Shown in pieces: positions 16,683 to 24,318 of a DNA stretch of 34,814 bases (its first letter is position 1; each line of letters starts with the position of its first letter). The position numbers and the translations under genes were made by a program. The DNA comes from CAZGXI01 sp964529715 (GTDB taxonomy: Bacteria > Chloroflexota > Anaerolineae > Aggregatilineales > Ch27). Under the pieces are notes generated by a model. That model worked only from the letters and a program-made list of their open reading frames with translations. It did no database searches and was not told the origin of the DNA. Where the stretch lies: NCBI GenBank assembly GCA_964529715.1, contig CAZGXI010000042.1, positions 1-34,814 of the forward strand, given 5' to 3'.

Positions 16683-17144
16683 GCGCTGCTCCTGGCCTGA
16701 TGGTCAAAACGGCGTGACTTCTTCGCCGAATGGCTGCGGCAACAAACCGTCCGCCTTCGCAGCAGAACGTTTTGAGGACCACACGCTTGGCGGTCTGCGT
16801 TTAAACCGGTTGGAGATACCTGAGAACCCGTCGCCAGCAGTTACGCTAAGTGCATTCTTACAACACGTCGCTGTGACATCAGATTTTTGGCCGGTTGCGC
16901 TGTAGTCGTCGATAGGAGATGCTTGTTGTGTTAAGGATAGACAGCGCGATCTACTCTACATTGAACCACCGGCGTGGATGTGTAGAGGTGAGGGCGATTT
17001 GTGCCTGGAGTCGTTTTGCATCTTCAAAAACACACAACCAGGCCATCGCTCATCTGGTAGATATCCTGTTTGGACACAGGTGAGGCAATCTCTCGAAAAG
17101 CCTGCCTGTACTGTTACATAAAACTTTACTCTGAATTGTGCACT

Positions 17145-17159
17145 ACGTTACCGTAACGT
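17145..17159. promoter_or_regulatory. LacI-type operator upstream of the GH67 gene
   Basis: ACGTTAC-C-GTAACGT is a perfect 15-bp palindrome about 150 bp before the GH67 start. The same core, ACGTTAC-A-GTAACGT, forms the centre of the palindrome in the promoter of the lacI gene at 23143, so both are probably bound by that repressor. A fitting promoter is not clear here (weak TTGTGC at 17137-17142). The rest of the long gap 16683-17308 shows no gene; it has a small hairpin GGTGT-ATCA-ACACC (17217-17230) in the likely 5' UTR. Confidence 0.6.
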
Positions 17160-17308
17160 CATTGTAACTGAAGGTAGAGCAATTTGTCAAGCAGGCGTTG
17201 CGCAAAATGCACGAACGGTGTATCAACACCTGAATACTCCTTTGCGGTATGACCCTGAACGCAGTGTTTTGCCGATTTCCTGACGGTGGGCCGTCTGAAA
17301 GGCAACCG

Positions 17309-19450
17309 ATGAACCCCGGTCTGGAACGCAACCCCGCCCCTGAGGATGGTTATCAACTCTGGCTGCGCTACCCGCACATCGATAATGCGCCGATTCGGGC
17401 CGCCTATCGGGCGGCGCTCACCCAGGTGGTGATCGATGCTGTTTCCCCTTCCCTGCTGGCAGCGCAGGAAGAACTCGGCCTGGCGCTAAAGCGGATGCTC
17501 GGCCTTTCTATCCCTATCGAAAAACAGGTCAGCCAGGACGGCGCGTTGATCGTCGGCACGCCCGGCCATTCCCAGGCAATCGCGGCGCTCGACTTGCGGG
17601 AGGCGCTTGGGCAGACCGGAAGCGAGGGCTTCGTGATCACACGTGCCCAGGCGCAGGGCAAAAACAGCATCGTCATCGCCGCCAACAGCGACGTGGGCGC
17701 GCTTTATGGTGTGTTTCATTTCTTGCGGCTATTGCAAACCCATTGCCCGCTCGACGTTTTGCCGGTCGTCAGCGCGCCCCGCATCCGGTATCGGGTGCTC
17801 AACCACTGGGACAACCTGGATCGGACCATCGAGCGCGGCTACGCGGGTTTTTCCCTCTGGGACTGGCACAAACTGCCGGACTACCTCGATCCCCGCTATA
17901 AAGATTATGCGCGCGCGAACGCCTCTATCGGCCTCAATGGTGCCTTGCTGACCAACGTCAATGCCAGTCCTCTCATTCTGACCAGGCCGTACCTGGTCAA
18001 GGCGGCGGCGCTGGCGGATGTCTTTCGCCCTTATGGGATGCGCGTCTTCCTGGCGCCGCGCTTCACCGCGCCGATGGAGCTTGGCGGGCTGAAGACCGCC
18101 GATCCCCTGGACCCCAAAGTCGCGGACTGGTGGAAACGCCTGGCCGGGGAAATCTACGATCTTATCCCTGACTTCGGGGGATTTGTGGTCAAGGCCAACT
18201 CCGAAGGGCAACCCGGCCCACACGACTATGGGCGTTCTCACGCCGATGGCGCCAACGTGCTCGCCGACGCCCTGGCGCCGCAGGGCGGCGTCGTGTTCTG
18301 GCGCGCCTTCGTCTACGATCACACTGTCCCTGAAGATCGCCACAAACAGGCTTATTCCCAACTGGTGCCCGACGACGGCAGGTTTCGTGAGAACGTGCTG
18401 TTGCAGGTCAAGAACGGTCCCCTCGATTTTCAACCGCGCGAACCCTTTCACCCGCTGTTTGGCGCAATGCCTCACACGTCCCTGGCGCTAGAAGTGCAGA
18501 TCACGCAGGAATACCTGGGCTGTGCGACCCATTTGGTTTACCTGGCGCCGCTGTTCAAAGAGACGCTCGATGCAGACACGTATTGCCAGGGTCCCGGTTC
18601 TACAGTCGCCCGCGTGGTGGACGGCAGCCTCGACGGGCATCCCCTGTCGGGCATGGCGGGAGTCGCCAACACAGGCGACGAGCGCAACTGGTGTGGGCAT
18701 CCTTTCGCCGCTGCCAACTGGTTTGCGTTTGGGCGGCTGGCCTGGGATCACCACCTTACAGCAGAGGAGATCGCCGGGGAATGGCTGCGCATGACTTTTA
18801 CCAACGATGCGCGGTTCATCGAGCCTGCCAGGGCGATGATGATCGAGTCCCGGGAGGCGGTGGTGAAGTATATGACCCCGCTCGGTTTGCATCACATCAT
18901 GGCGCAGGGGCATCACTACGGCCCCGGCCCCTGGGTCGATCAGGGCCGGCCTGACTGGACCTCGGTTTACTATCACCGGGCAGATGCGGCAGGCATCGGC
19001 TTTGATCGCACGCCGACGGGCAGCAATGCCGTTAGCCAGTATTGCTCGCCTTACCGGGAGCGTGTGGCAAACCTCGATACCTGCCCGGAAGAATTGCTGC
19101 TGTGGTTCCATCACGTTCCCTGGCAACACCGCATGAAATCCGGGCGCACGCTGTGGGACGAGCTTTGCTATGTGTATAACAGCGGCGTCGAGGCTGTGCG
19201 GGAGATCCAGCGCACCTGGGATGCCCTGGCCGAGTTTGTGGACGTGGCCCGTCTTGAACACGTCAGGGCACTGCTGCGCATTCAAGCGCAGGAGGCGCGT
19301 TGGTGGCGCGACGCCTGTCTGCTCTACTTTCAGACGTTTTCCAGGCTGCCCATTCCCCCGCAGTATGAGCAGCCTGTCCACACGCTCGACTATTACATGC
19401 GCCTGACTCACTACTATGTGCCGGGAATCCGCGAGTGGCGCTTCGGCTGA
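17309..19450 (+). CDS. GH67 alpha-glucuronidase
   Basis: This 713-residue enzyme removes (4-O-methyl-)glucuronic acid from the end of xylo-oligosaccharides. The start region GYQLWLRYP is typical of GH67. By motif and spacing the catalytic residues are E299 (acid, KANSEGQPGP), D373 (NGPLDFQPREP) and E401 (QITQEYLG), matching the known glutamate plus Asp/Glu pair of the family. No signal peptide: it is cytoplasmic, so oligosaccharides must be imported first. ATG 17309 is preferred because GAAAGG lies 6 bases upstream; the frame is open to ATG 17249 without a ribosome site. A LacI operator stands about 150 bp upstream. Family assignment is firm. Confidence 0.93.
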   Translation: MNPGLERNPAPEDGYQLWLRYPHIDNAPIRAAYRAALTQVVIDAVSPSLLAAQEELGLALKRMLGLSIPIEKQVSQDGALIVGTPGHSQAIAALDLREALGQTGSEGFVITRAQAQGKNSIVIAANSDVGALYGVFHFLRLLQTHCPLDVLPVVSAPRIRYRVLNHWDNLDRTIERGYAGFSLWDWHKLPDYLDPRYKDYARANASIGLNGALLTNVNASPLILTRPYLVKAAALADVFRPYGMRVFLAPRFTAPMELGGLKTADPLDPKVADWWKRLAGEIYDLIPDFGGFVVKANSEGQPGPHDYGRSHADGANVLADALAPQGGVVFWRAFVYDHTVPEDRHKQAYSQLVPDDGRFRENVLLQVKNGPLDFQPREPFHPLFGAMPHTSLALEVQITQEYLGCATHLVYLAPLFKETLDADTYCQGPGSTVARVVDGSLDGHPLSGMAGVANTGDERNWCGHPFAAANWFAFGRLAWDHHLTAEEIAGEWLRMTFTNDARFIEPARAMMIESREAVVKYMTPLGLHHIMAQGHHYGPGPWVDQGRPDWTSVYYHRADAAGIGFDRTPTGSNAVSQYCSPYRERVANLDTCPEELLLWFHHVPWQHRMKSGRTLWDELCYVYNSGVEAVREIQRTWDALAEFVDVARLEHVRALLRIQAQEARWWRDACLLYFQTFSRLPIPPQYEQPVHTLDYYMRLTHYYVPGIREWRFG

Positions 19451-19467
19451 CGACCCGACCAGAAGGC

Positions 19468-19493
19468 GCAGGGCGAGGTCCTTCTCGCCCTGC
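19468..19493. terminator. Bidirectional terminator-like hairpin between convergent genes
   Basis: GCAGGGCGAG (19468-19477) pairs perfectly with CTCGCCCTGC (19484-19493) around six bases. It sits between the GH67 stop and the stop of the oppositely oriented oxidoreductase gene, as expected for a shared terminator. No clear T-run. Confidence 0.6.
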
Positions 19494-19506
19494 TACGACA
19501 GACACC

Positions 19507-20823
19507 TTAGTACTGAATGTAGTCGGTTCCGTAGGGATACCGTTGCGGTCTGGATAGCATCGTGTTGGCCTCGTCATCGTTCCTGAACCGTTCGGCGTTG
19601 GGATTCCAGAACAGCCGCCGCCGTAGCTTCATGGCGATCTGGCTCAACAGGCAGACCGATGTGGAGCGGTGGGCGATCTCGACGGGCGCGATGGGCGGTT
19701 TGCGCGACCGGATGCTGTCTAGCCAGTTTTGATGCTGTTCCTGGCTGATGTCCATCTGAACATCGGCGGGGTTGACGACGGTTTCCAGGATTTGGGGATC
19801 GCTGGCTTCCAGCGCGGGCGCGCTCTTCCAGTGGGCACTGGGATCAGAGGCCGTCACGGGTGTATCTCCGCGCGAGACGAAAATCCAGCCTTCGGTGCCG
19901 ATAAAGCGGATACCGTTCGGGAAGGTATCGGCGATGTGGAGAATCACCCCGTTGGCGTACCTGGCCTGCACGCGGAAGTGGCCGTGCACGTTCCACAGAC
20001 CGGAGGTCGGGTATTCGGCCTCGCCTTCGATCTCAACCGGTCCGGTATATTCGGCATTCATGCCCCAGTGCGCAATATCCACGTGGTGAGCGCCCCAGCC
20101 GGTGATCATGCCCGCACCGAACTGCTCACAGCGTAGCCAGCCCGGTCGGTCGTAATCGCGCTGGGGGTGGACTCGCTTCTCGGTGTAGTAGACATAGGGG
20201 GTTGATCCCAGCCACATGTCGTAATTAAGGTTGGGCGGAATGGGCATTTCCGGCTCTTCGCTGCCTGCCGGGTCGATCATCAGCCCTACTTCGACCTGCG
20301 TGATGTCGCCGATTCGCCCGCTGCGAACCAACGCGACGGCGCGGTGAAACTGCGGCCAGGGGTCCAGCGACCGCTGCTGGCTGCCCATTTGCAGGATTCT
20401 GCCAGTGTGGTGAAAGGCGTCACTCATCTGGCGGCCTTCCCGGATCGTCAGGGAGGCCGGTTTTTGCAGATAGACATCCTTGCCCGCCAGGGCAGCCTCG
20501 ATGGCGGGTTGGGCGTGCCAGTGATCAGGCGTGGAGATGATGACGGCGTCGATGCTGGGGTCTTGGAGCAGCTCGTGGTAGTCCTGAACTGCCTGCACGG
20601 TGACAGCGCGCTCACCCCGGTTTTCCCGATACCAGGTTTCGATCCATTGTCTGCCGTCATTGGTCCGCTTAAGATCGACATCCGCGACGGCGACGACCCG
20701 AACGCCCTGGTGACGGATAGTTAGGGGCAGGTCGTGTTCTTTGGCGATCCGGCCAAATCCGATCTGCGCGATGTTGATGCGGTCATTGGGCGAAGGTCTG
20801 CGGGGAATGATGTTCCTGCTCAT
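19507..20823 (-). CDS. Gfo/Idh/MocA family oxidoreductase
   Basis: This 438-residue protein has an N-terminal NAD(P)-binding fold with IGFGRIAKEH (21-30), the STPDHWHAQPAIEAALAGKD segment and K121 in QKPASL at the place of the family EKP lysine. The C-terminal part (MITGWGAHHVDIAHWGM, TEGWIFVSRGD) is the beta-sheet substrate domain, in the longer form common in Planctomycetes and Bacteroidetes. There is no Tat or other signal peptide, so it is cytoplasmic. AGGAG precedes ATG 20823. It follows a second Gfo/Idh gene by 12 bp, so both are in one operon, facing the GH67 gene. Oxidation or epimerisation of a sugar or sugar acid is likely; the substrate is unknown. Confidence 0.9.
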   Translation of the reverse strand: MSRNIIPRRPSPNDRINIAQIGFGRIAKEHDLPLTIRHQGVRVVAVADVDLKRTNDGRQWIETWYRENRGERAVTVQAVQDYHELLQDPSIDAVIISTPDHWHAQPAIEAALAGKDVYLQKPASLTIREGRQMSDAFHHTGRILQMGSQQRSLDPWPQFHRAVALVRSGRIGDITQVEVGLMIDPAGSEEPEMPIPPNLNYDMWLGSTPYVYYTEKRVHPQRDYDRPGWLRCEQFGAGMITGWGAHHVDIAHWGMNAEYTGPVEIEGEAEYPTSGLWNVHGHFRVQARYANGVILHIADTFPNGIRFIGTEGWIFVSRGDTPVTASDPSAHWKSAPALEASDPQILETVVNPADVQMDISQEQHQNWLDSIRSRKPPIAPVEIAHRSTSVCLLSQIAMKLRRRLFWNPNAERFRNDDEANTMLSRPQRYPYGTDYIQY

Positions 20824-20835
20824 CCGGGTTTTCTC

Positions 20836-21876
20836 CTACACGGCTGCCGGTTTGCTCAGGTAGCCCAGCCGGGTCGCCTGGGCCTGCGCTTTGAGGGCCA
20901 GTTCGGAGGCGAGAAAGCAGTGCGCCTGCGACATGGCAGTCTCGGTGCGGTTCAGGATGTCGTAGACGAGTTGGGGGCCATAGGGCAGCGGCACGTCTTT
21001 GCAGTCGATGTAGTGCACGCCCTGATGATCCACCAGGAACAGGTGATTGCCGCCGTCGCGCCCGGCAATGTCGGTGTATTTGCGTAGTTCGATGTAACCC
21101 TCTGTGCCCAAGATGAACAAACGGCCATCGCCCCAGGTCGGCAGGCCGTCAGGGGTATACCAGTCGATGCGAATGTAGCCGACGCCGCCGTTTCCGCGCA
21201 GCACCAGATCGCCGAAATCCTGGAACGCCGGGTACTGGGGATATTTGAAATTGCCGACCTGCGCCGAAACGACTTCGGCCTGGGTGGAGCCGGTGTAAAA
21301 CAGGAATTGATCAGCTTGGTGGGACCCGATGTCGGTGATGATGCCACCGTAGCGTTCAGGCCGGAAGAACCAGTCGGGACGGGTGGGAATGCGGATGCGA
21401 TGCGGCCCCATGCCGATGGTTTGCACAACCTGGCCGATGGCCCCGGCCTGTACCAGTTCGCCAGCCTTGACGGCGGCGGGCACCTCCAGGCGCTCGCTGA
21501 AATCAATCGAATAGATGCGCCCCGTTTCGGCCTGAACGCGGCGCACCTCGGCCAACTGTTCCAGGCTGACGAAGCCCGGTTTATCGCTCATGAAGTCTTT
21601 GCCGTGCTGCATGGCGCGGATGCCCAGCGGCGCCCGTTCATCGGGGATGGCGGCGCTGGCGATCAGATGGATCGTTTCGTCTTCCAGAATTTCTTCGGCG
21701 CTGCGGGCCTGCCGGGCCTGAGGATAAGTCGCGGTGTATTGCGCGATCAGGGCCGGGTCGGTAGCGTAGAAGGCCACCAACTCCGCGCCGGCCCGCAGCA
21801 GCAGGTTGGTCTGGCCGTAGATGTGAGGGTGATCGATGCCGATCACACTGAAACGCACGTTTGGGCGAGCAGACAT
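20836..21876 (-). CDS. Gfo/Idh/MocA family oxidoreductase, variant nucleotide site
   Basis: This 346-residue protein has the family layout, but the dinucleotide loop reads VIGIDHPHIYG (11-21) instead of G-x-G-x-x-G; this GIDHPH form occurs in a subgroup of the family. K99 in SDKPG is the conserved lysine, and DIGSHQADQFLFYTG carries the substrate-side histidine. ATG 21876 is chosen over ATG 21897 because AAGGAGAG lies 4 bases before it. It is the first gene of a two-gene minus operon and is divergent from the UroD-like gene 132 bp away. The role is probably in sugar-acid or methylated-sugar catabolism, inferred only from context. Confidence 0.88.
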   Translation of the reverse strand: MSARPNVRFSVIGIDHPHIYGQTNLLLRAGAELVAFYATDPALIAQYTATYPQARQARSAEEILEDETIHLIASAAIPDERAPLGIRAMQHGKDFMSDKPGFVSLEQLAEVRRVQAETGRIYSIDFSERLEVPAAVKAGELVQAGAIGQVVQTIGMGPHRIRIPTRPDWFFRPERYGGIITDIGSHQADQFLFYTGSTQAEVVSAQVGNFKYPQYPAFQDFGDLVLRGNGGVGYIRIDWYTPDGLPTWGDGRLFILGTEGYIELRKYTDIAGRDGGNHLFLVDHQGVHYIDCKDVPLPYGPQLVYDILNRTETAMSQAHCFLASELALKAQAQATRLGYLSKPAAV

Positions 21877-22008
21877 AGGACTCTCCTTATTTTGCATCGC
21901 CGGATACGCTGTTGCCCTGCATTGTACCCTTCCTTCCGGCGCACTACCCGTACCTCAGAAAAACACGTAGAATGCTGCTGATTTTCTCAACGTTGCAAGG
22001 AAGAGACC

Positions 22009-23049
22009 ATGAGCACCTCTTGGGAACGCTTTCAACAGGCTGCCCGGCGGGGCGAGCCGGAACAGGTCCCGGTCGCCTTGATCGTGGATAGTCCCTGGCT
22101 GCCTGGTTACGCCGGAATCGATACACGCGATTATTTCTTGTTTCCCGATCAGTGGCTGGCGATTAACCGGGGGTTGCTGGACCGTTTTCCGGACGCTGTC
22201 TGGATTCCCGGATTCTGGATCGAGTACGGCATGGCCGCTGAACCGTCGGCGTTCGGCTGCAAGGTGCGCTTCTATCCTGACCGTCCGCCATCTATCGAAC
22301 CGGTCATAAGCGATCTGGCGTTCTGGGCCGACGCGATCCAGCCGGCCAACCCGCAGGAAGACGGGCTGATGCCGCTGGTCCTGCGCCTGTACACGATAAT
22401 GGATGAACGTCTGCGCGCCGAGGGCCTGGGCATCAGGATGGTGTGTGCGCGCGGGCCAATGGCCGTTGCATCCTGGCTGGCGGGCATCACGCCGCTGATG
22501 ATGGACATTGCCGTGAACCCTGAGCGAGTGACGAAGATTCTCGATGCCGTTACGACGACCATCATCCGCTGGTTGCATGCCCAGCTCGACGCGCTTGCTC
22601 AGCCAGAGGGGATTCTGCTGCTCGACGACCTGGTGGGCATGGTATCGCGGCAGCATTACGCGGAGTTGGTTCACCCGCACCTGCGTCGCATTTTTGACGA
22701 GTTCACGGGCCTGCTGCGCGTCTATCACAACGACACCCCCTGTCCGCACCTCTTGGAGGCATTAACCGAGGCGAACTTCGATGTATTCAACTTTAGCCAC
22801 AAAACGGACATCGGCGAGGTCAAGCGGGTGATGGGCCACCGCGTCGCGCTGATGGGCAATGTGCCGCCGCTAGACGTGGGTGTGCGCGGCACGCCGGATG
22901 ATGTGCGCCAGGCGGCCCGCGCCTGTCTGGAGAAGGCTGCGCCCGGCGGCGGGATGATCCTCTCGTTTGGTGGCGGGGTTTCGCCCGGCACACCGCCAGA
23001 AAACATCGATGCCCTGCTGGAGACGGCCCGCGCATGGTTGCACGCCTAA
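22009..23049 (+). CDS. Uroporphyrinogen decarboxylase-like (HemE/MtaA superfamily) protein
   Basis: This 346-residue protein has the UroD-fold pattern: GILLLDDLVGMVS (201-213), a YHND segment (239-242) and the C-terminal SFGGGVSPGTPPENIDAL (319-336). In cobamide- and coenzyme-M methyltransferases of this superfamily a zinc site is built from H-x-C and a later Cys; here H240 is followed by Asn-Asp and the late Cys position is Gly (G322), so the classical zinc site is not complete. It is unlikely to be a haem-pathway HemE, given its sugar-gene neighbours and divergent sequence. GCAAGGAAGAG precedes the ATG. Related genes often sit in sugar clusters with unknown function; a link to methylated sugars is speculation. 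Confidence 0.85.
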   Translation: MSTSWERFQQAARRGEPEQVPVALIVDSPWLPGYAGIDTRDYFLFPDQWLAINRGLLDRFPDAVWIPGFWIEYGMAAEPSAFGCKVRFYPDRPPSIEPVISDLAFWADAIQPANPQEDGLMPLVLRLYTIMDERLRAEGLGIRMVCARGPMAVASWLAGITPLMMDIAVNPERVTKILDAVTTTIIRWLHAQLDALAQPEGILLLDDLVGMVSRQHYAELVHPHLRRIFDEFTGLLRVYHNDTPCPHLLEALTEANFDVFNFSHKTDIGEVKRVMGHRVALMGNVPPLDVGVRGTPDDVRQAARACLEKAAPGGGMILSFGGGVSPGTPPENIDALLETARAWLHA

Positions 23050-23094
23050 ACCCAGCTCCCCGTTTCGGGCGGTAAAGTTGGTCAATCGAATCAC

Positions 23095-23124
23095 TTGACA
23101 AACTACGTTACAGTAACGTAGAAT
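23095..23124 (+). promoter_or_regulatory. Sigma70 promoter of the lacI operon
   Basis: TTGACA (23095-23100, perfect -35) and TAGAAT (23119-23124, 5/6 -10) are 18 bp apart. The operator at 23103-23121 fills the spacer and reaches into the -10 box, so the repressor bound there would block polymerase. The gene starts 18 bases after the -10 box. Confidence 0.8.
23103..23121. promoter_or_regulatory. LacI-type operator in the lacI promoter
   Basis: CTACGTTAC-A-GTAACGTAG is a perfect 19-bp odd-centred palindrome. A further half site TAACGTTAC follows at 23124-23132. The same core stands before the GH67 gene at 17145-17159. Position inside the promoter indicates autorepression. Confidence 0.8.
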
Positions 23125-23142
23125 AACGTTACAGGTGAGGGT

Positions 23143-24165
23143 ATGGAAAAAAACAGCGCAACCATCGCGGATGTGGCAAAACTCGCTCAGGTTTCCAAGA
23201 TGAGCGTTTCGCGCGTGATCAATGGGCAGCCGGGAGTCTCGGAGAAAACACGCCAGCGCATTTTGGAGGCGGTTGAGCAGTTAGGTTATGTGCCTAATCT
23301 GACGCCGCGTAGTCGCGTCGGTGGGTTGCGGCTGATTGGCCTGCTAATCCCAGACATTACCACGACTTACATGGGCGAAGTGCTGCGCGGCATCTCTGGG
23401 GCCGCCGAACGCCTGAACTACGGGCTGATCCTGTATACCCAGGGAACCGTCGGCGACGCCCAACGTACCAGCTATTATCTCTCTTTGCTCAGCAACAGCC
23501 TGGTGGATGGCGTCCTGATGGTCGTTCCGCACGACTACGGGGTGATCGTCAGCGAGCTGAAAGAGCGCGACCTGCCCTACGTGATCATTGACCACCACAG
23601 CGATACCGGCGATGAACCCAGCGTCACCGCCACCAATCGCAAAGGAATGCTCGATGCCATGCGCCATCTGCTGGCGCTAGGACACCGCCGTATCGGGTTT
23701 ATCACCGGGCGCATGGACATCGCCTGTTCCCACGACCGCTTGCAGGGCTATCGGGATGGGTTGGCCGAGGTGGGCCTGCCCTTTGACCCGGCGCTGGTGC
23801 GCGAAGGGGATTTTCTGCAACCGTCGGGTTTTCGGCAGGCACAAAGTCTGCTTCAGATGGAAGCCCCCCCGACGGCACTCCTGTGCTCGAACGACGTGAT
23901 GGCGTTTGGGGCGATGGATGCGGCGAAGGCAGCAGGGCTAAAAATCGGTCAGGACCTTTCCATTGTTGGCTTCGACGACACCGACATGGCTTCACACGCT
24001 TACCCGCCGCTGACCACTGTGCGCCAACCTCTGGCCGAAATGGGGGAAACCGGCCTGGATATGCTGGTGACGCTGCTCCAGGGACGCCCACTCCTGAATC
24101 CCCGACGCGAACTGGCAACCGAACTGGTCATCCGCGAATCAACGGGCCGGGCACCCACGCCGTAG
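23143..24165 (+). CDS. LacI-family transcriptional repressor
   Basis: This 340-residue regulator has the N-terminal helix-turn-helix ATIADVAKLAQVSKMSVSRV, hinge helix around residue 50, and a periplasmic-binding-like effector domain (IGLLIPDITTTYMGEVLRGI; ALLCSNDVMAFGAMDAAK; IVGFDDTDMA). AGGTGAGG precedes ATG 23143. It is the first gene of an operon with a sugar importer and a GH3 enzyme, and its own promoter holds a perfect operator. By analogy with BxlR of Streptomyces, a xylobiose-type inducer is likely; this is inferred from gene order. The second operator at GH67 extends its regulon to glucuronate removal. Confidence 0.93.
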   Translation: MEKNSATIADVAKLAQVSKMSVSRVINGQPGVSEKTRQRILEAVEQLGYVPNLTPRSRVGGLRLIGLLIPDITTTYMGEVLRGISGAAERLNYGLILYTQGTVGDAQRTSYYLSLLSNSLVDGVLMVVPHDYGVIVSELKERDLPYVIIDHHSDTGDEPSVTATNRKGMLDAMRHLLALGHRRIGFITGRMDIACSHDRLQGYRDGLAEVGLPFDPALVREGDFLQPSGFRQAQSLLQMEAPPTALLCSNDVMAFGAMDAAKAAGLKIGQDLSIVGFDDTDMASHAYPPLTTVRQPLAEMGETGLDMLVTLLQGRPLLNPRRELATELVIRESTGRAPTP

Positions 24166-24215
24166 CCCGGCGGCGCGCCGGAAGTCAGGCCGGCGCAGAA
24201 AGCTACATAGGCTCT

Positions 24216-24266
24216 AAAGTCGTGACTTTCGTGAAAGGAGGTGATACATCCCAGAAGTCAGGACTT
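24216..24266 (+). promoter_or_regulatory. Switch-like leader with two competing inverted repeats around an extended Shine-Dalgarno
   Basis: AAAGTC-GT-GACTTT (24216-24229) and AAGTC-AG-GACTT (24255-24266) are two small inverted repeats of the same sequence. Between them lies GAAAGGAGGTGAT (24233-24245), complementary to the 16S rRNA 3' tail. GACTT of the first repeat can instead pair with AAGTC of the second, closing a larger loop over the ribosome-binding stretch, so two folds exclude each other. The local stems have only two-base loops, which is tight and would favour the long-range fold. Confidence 0.4.
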
Positions 24267-24284
24267 GCAGCTTATACACCGTGA
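24231..24284 (+). CDS. Candidate leader peptide VKGGDTSQKSGLAAYTP (KGGD leader, copy 2)
   Basis: GTG 24231 opens a 17-codon frame ending at TGA 24284, 34 bp before the sugar-binding-protein ATG. The opening GTGAAAGGAGGTGATA is the same as in the element at 16066-16110 except for one base. Both stand about 35 bp before a transporter binding-protein gene, and both encode (M/V)KGGD and then diverge. The conserved bases could be kept for their match to 16S rRNA rather than for the peptide. No ribosome site precedes the GTG. Confidence 0.3.
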   Translation: MKGGDTSQKSGLAAYTP

Positions 24285-24318
24285 GAAGATCGCCACCATA
24301 TAAAAGGAGTGTTCGTCC

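Noticed and set aside
16683..17308. tRNA, CRISPR array or small RNA in the long gap
   Set aside because: No cloverleaf, no regular repeats and no terminator-bounded RNA could be seen by eye.
21945..21973. Promoter for the UroD-like gene (TAGAAT at 21968-21973)
   Set aside because: No acceptable -35 box is found at the right distance, so it was not listed as a feature.
22009..23049. Annotation as haem-pathway uroporphyrinogen decarboxylase (hemE)
   Set aside because: No other haem gene is near, and the sequence fits the divergent methyltransferase-like branch better than true HemE.
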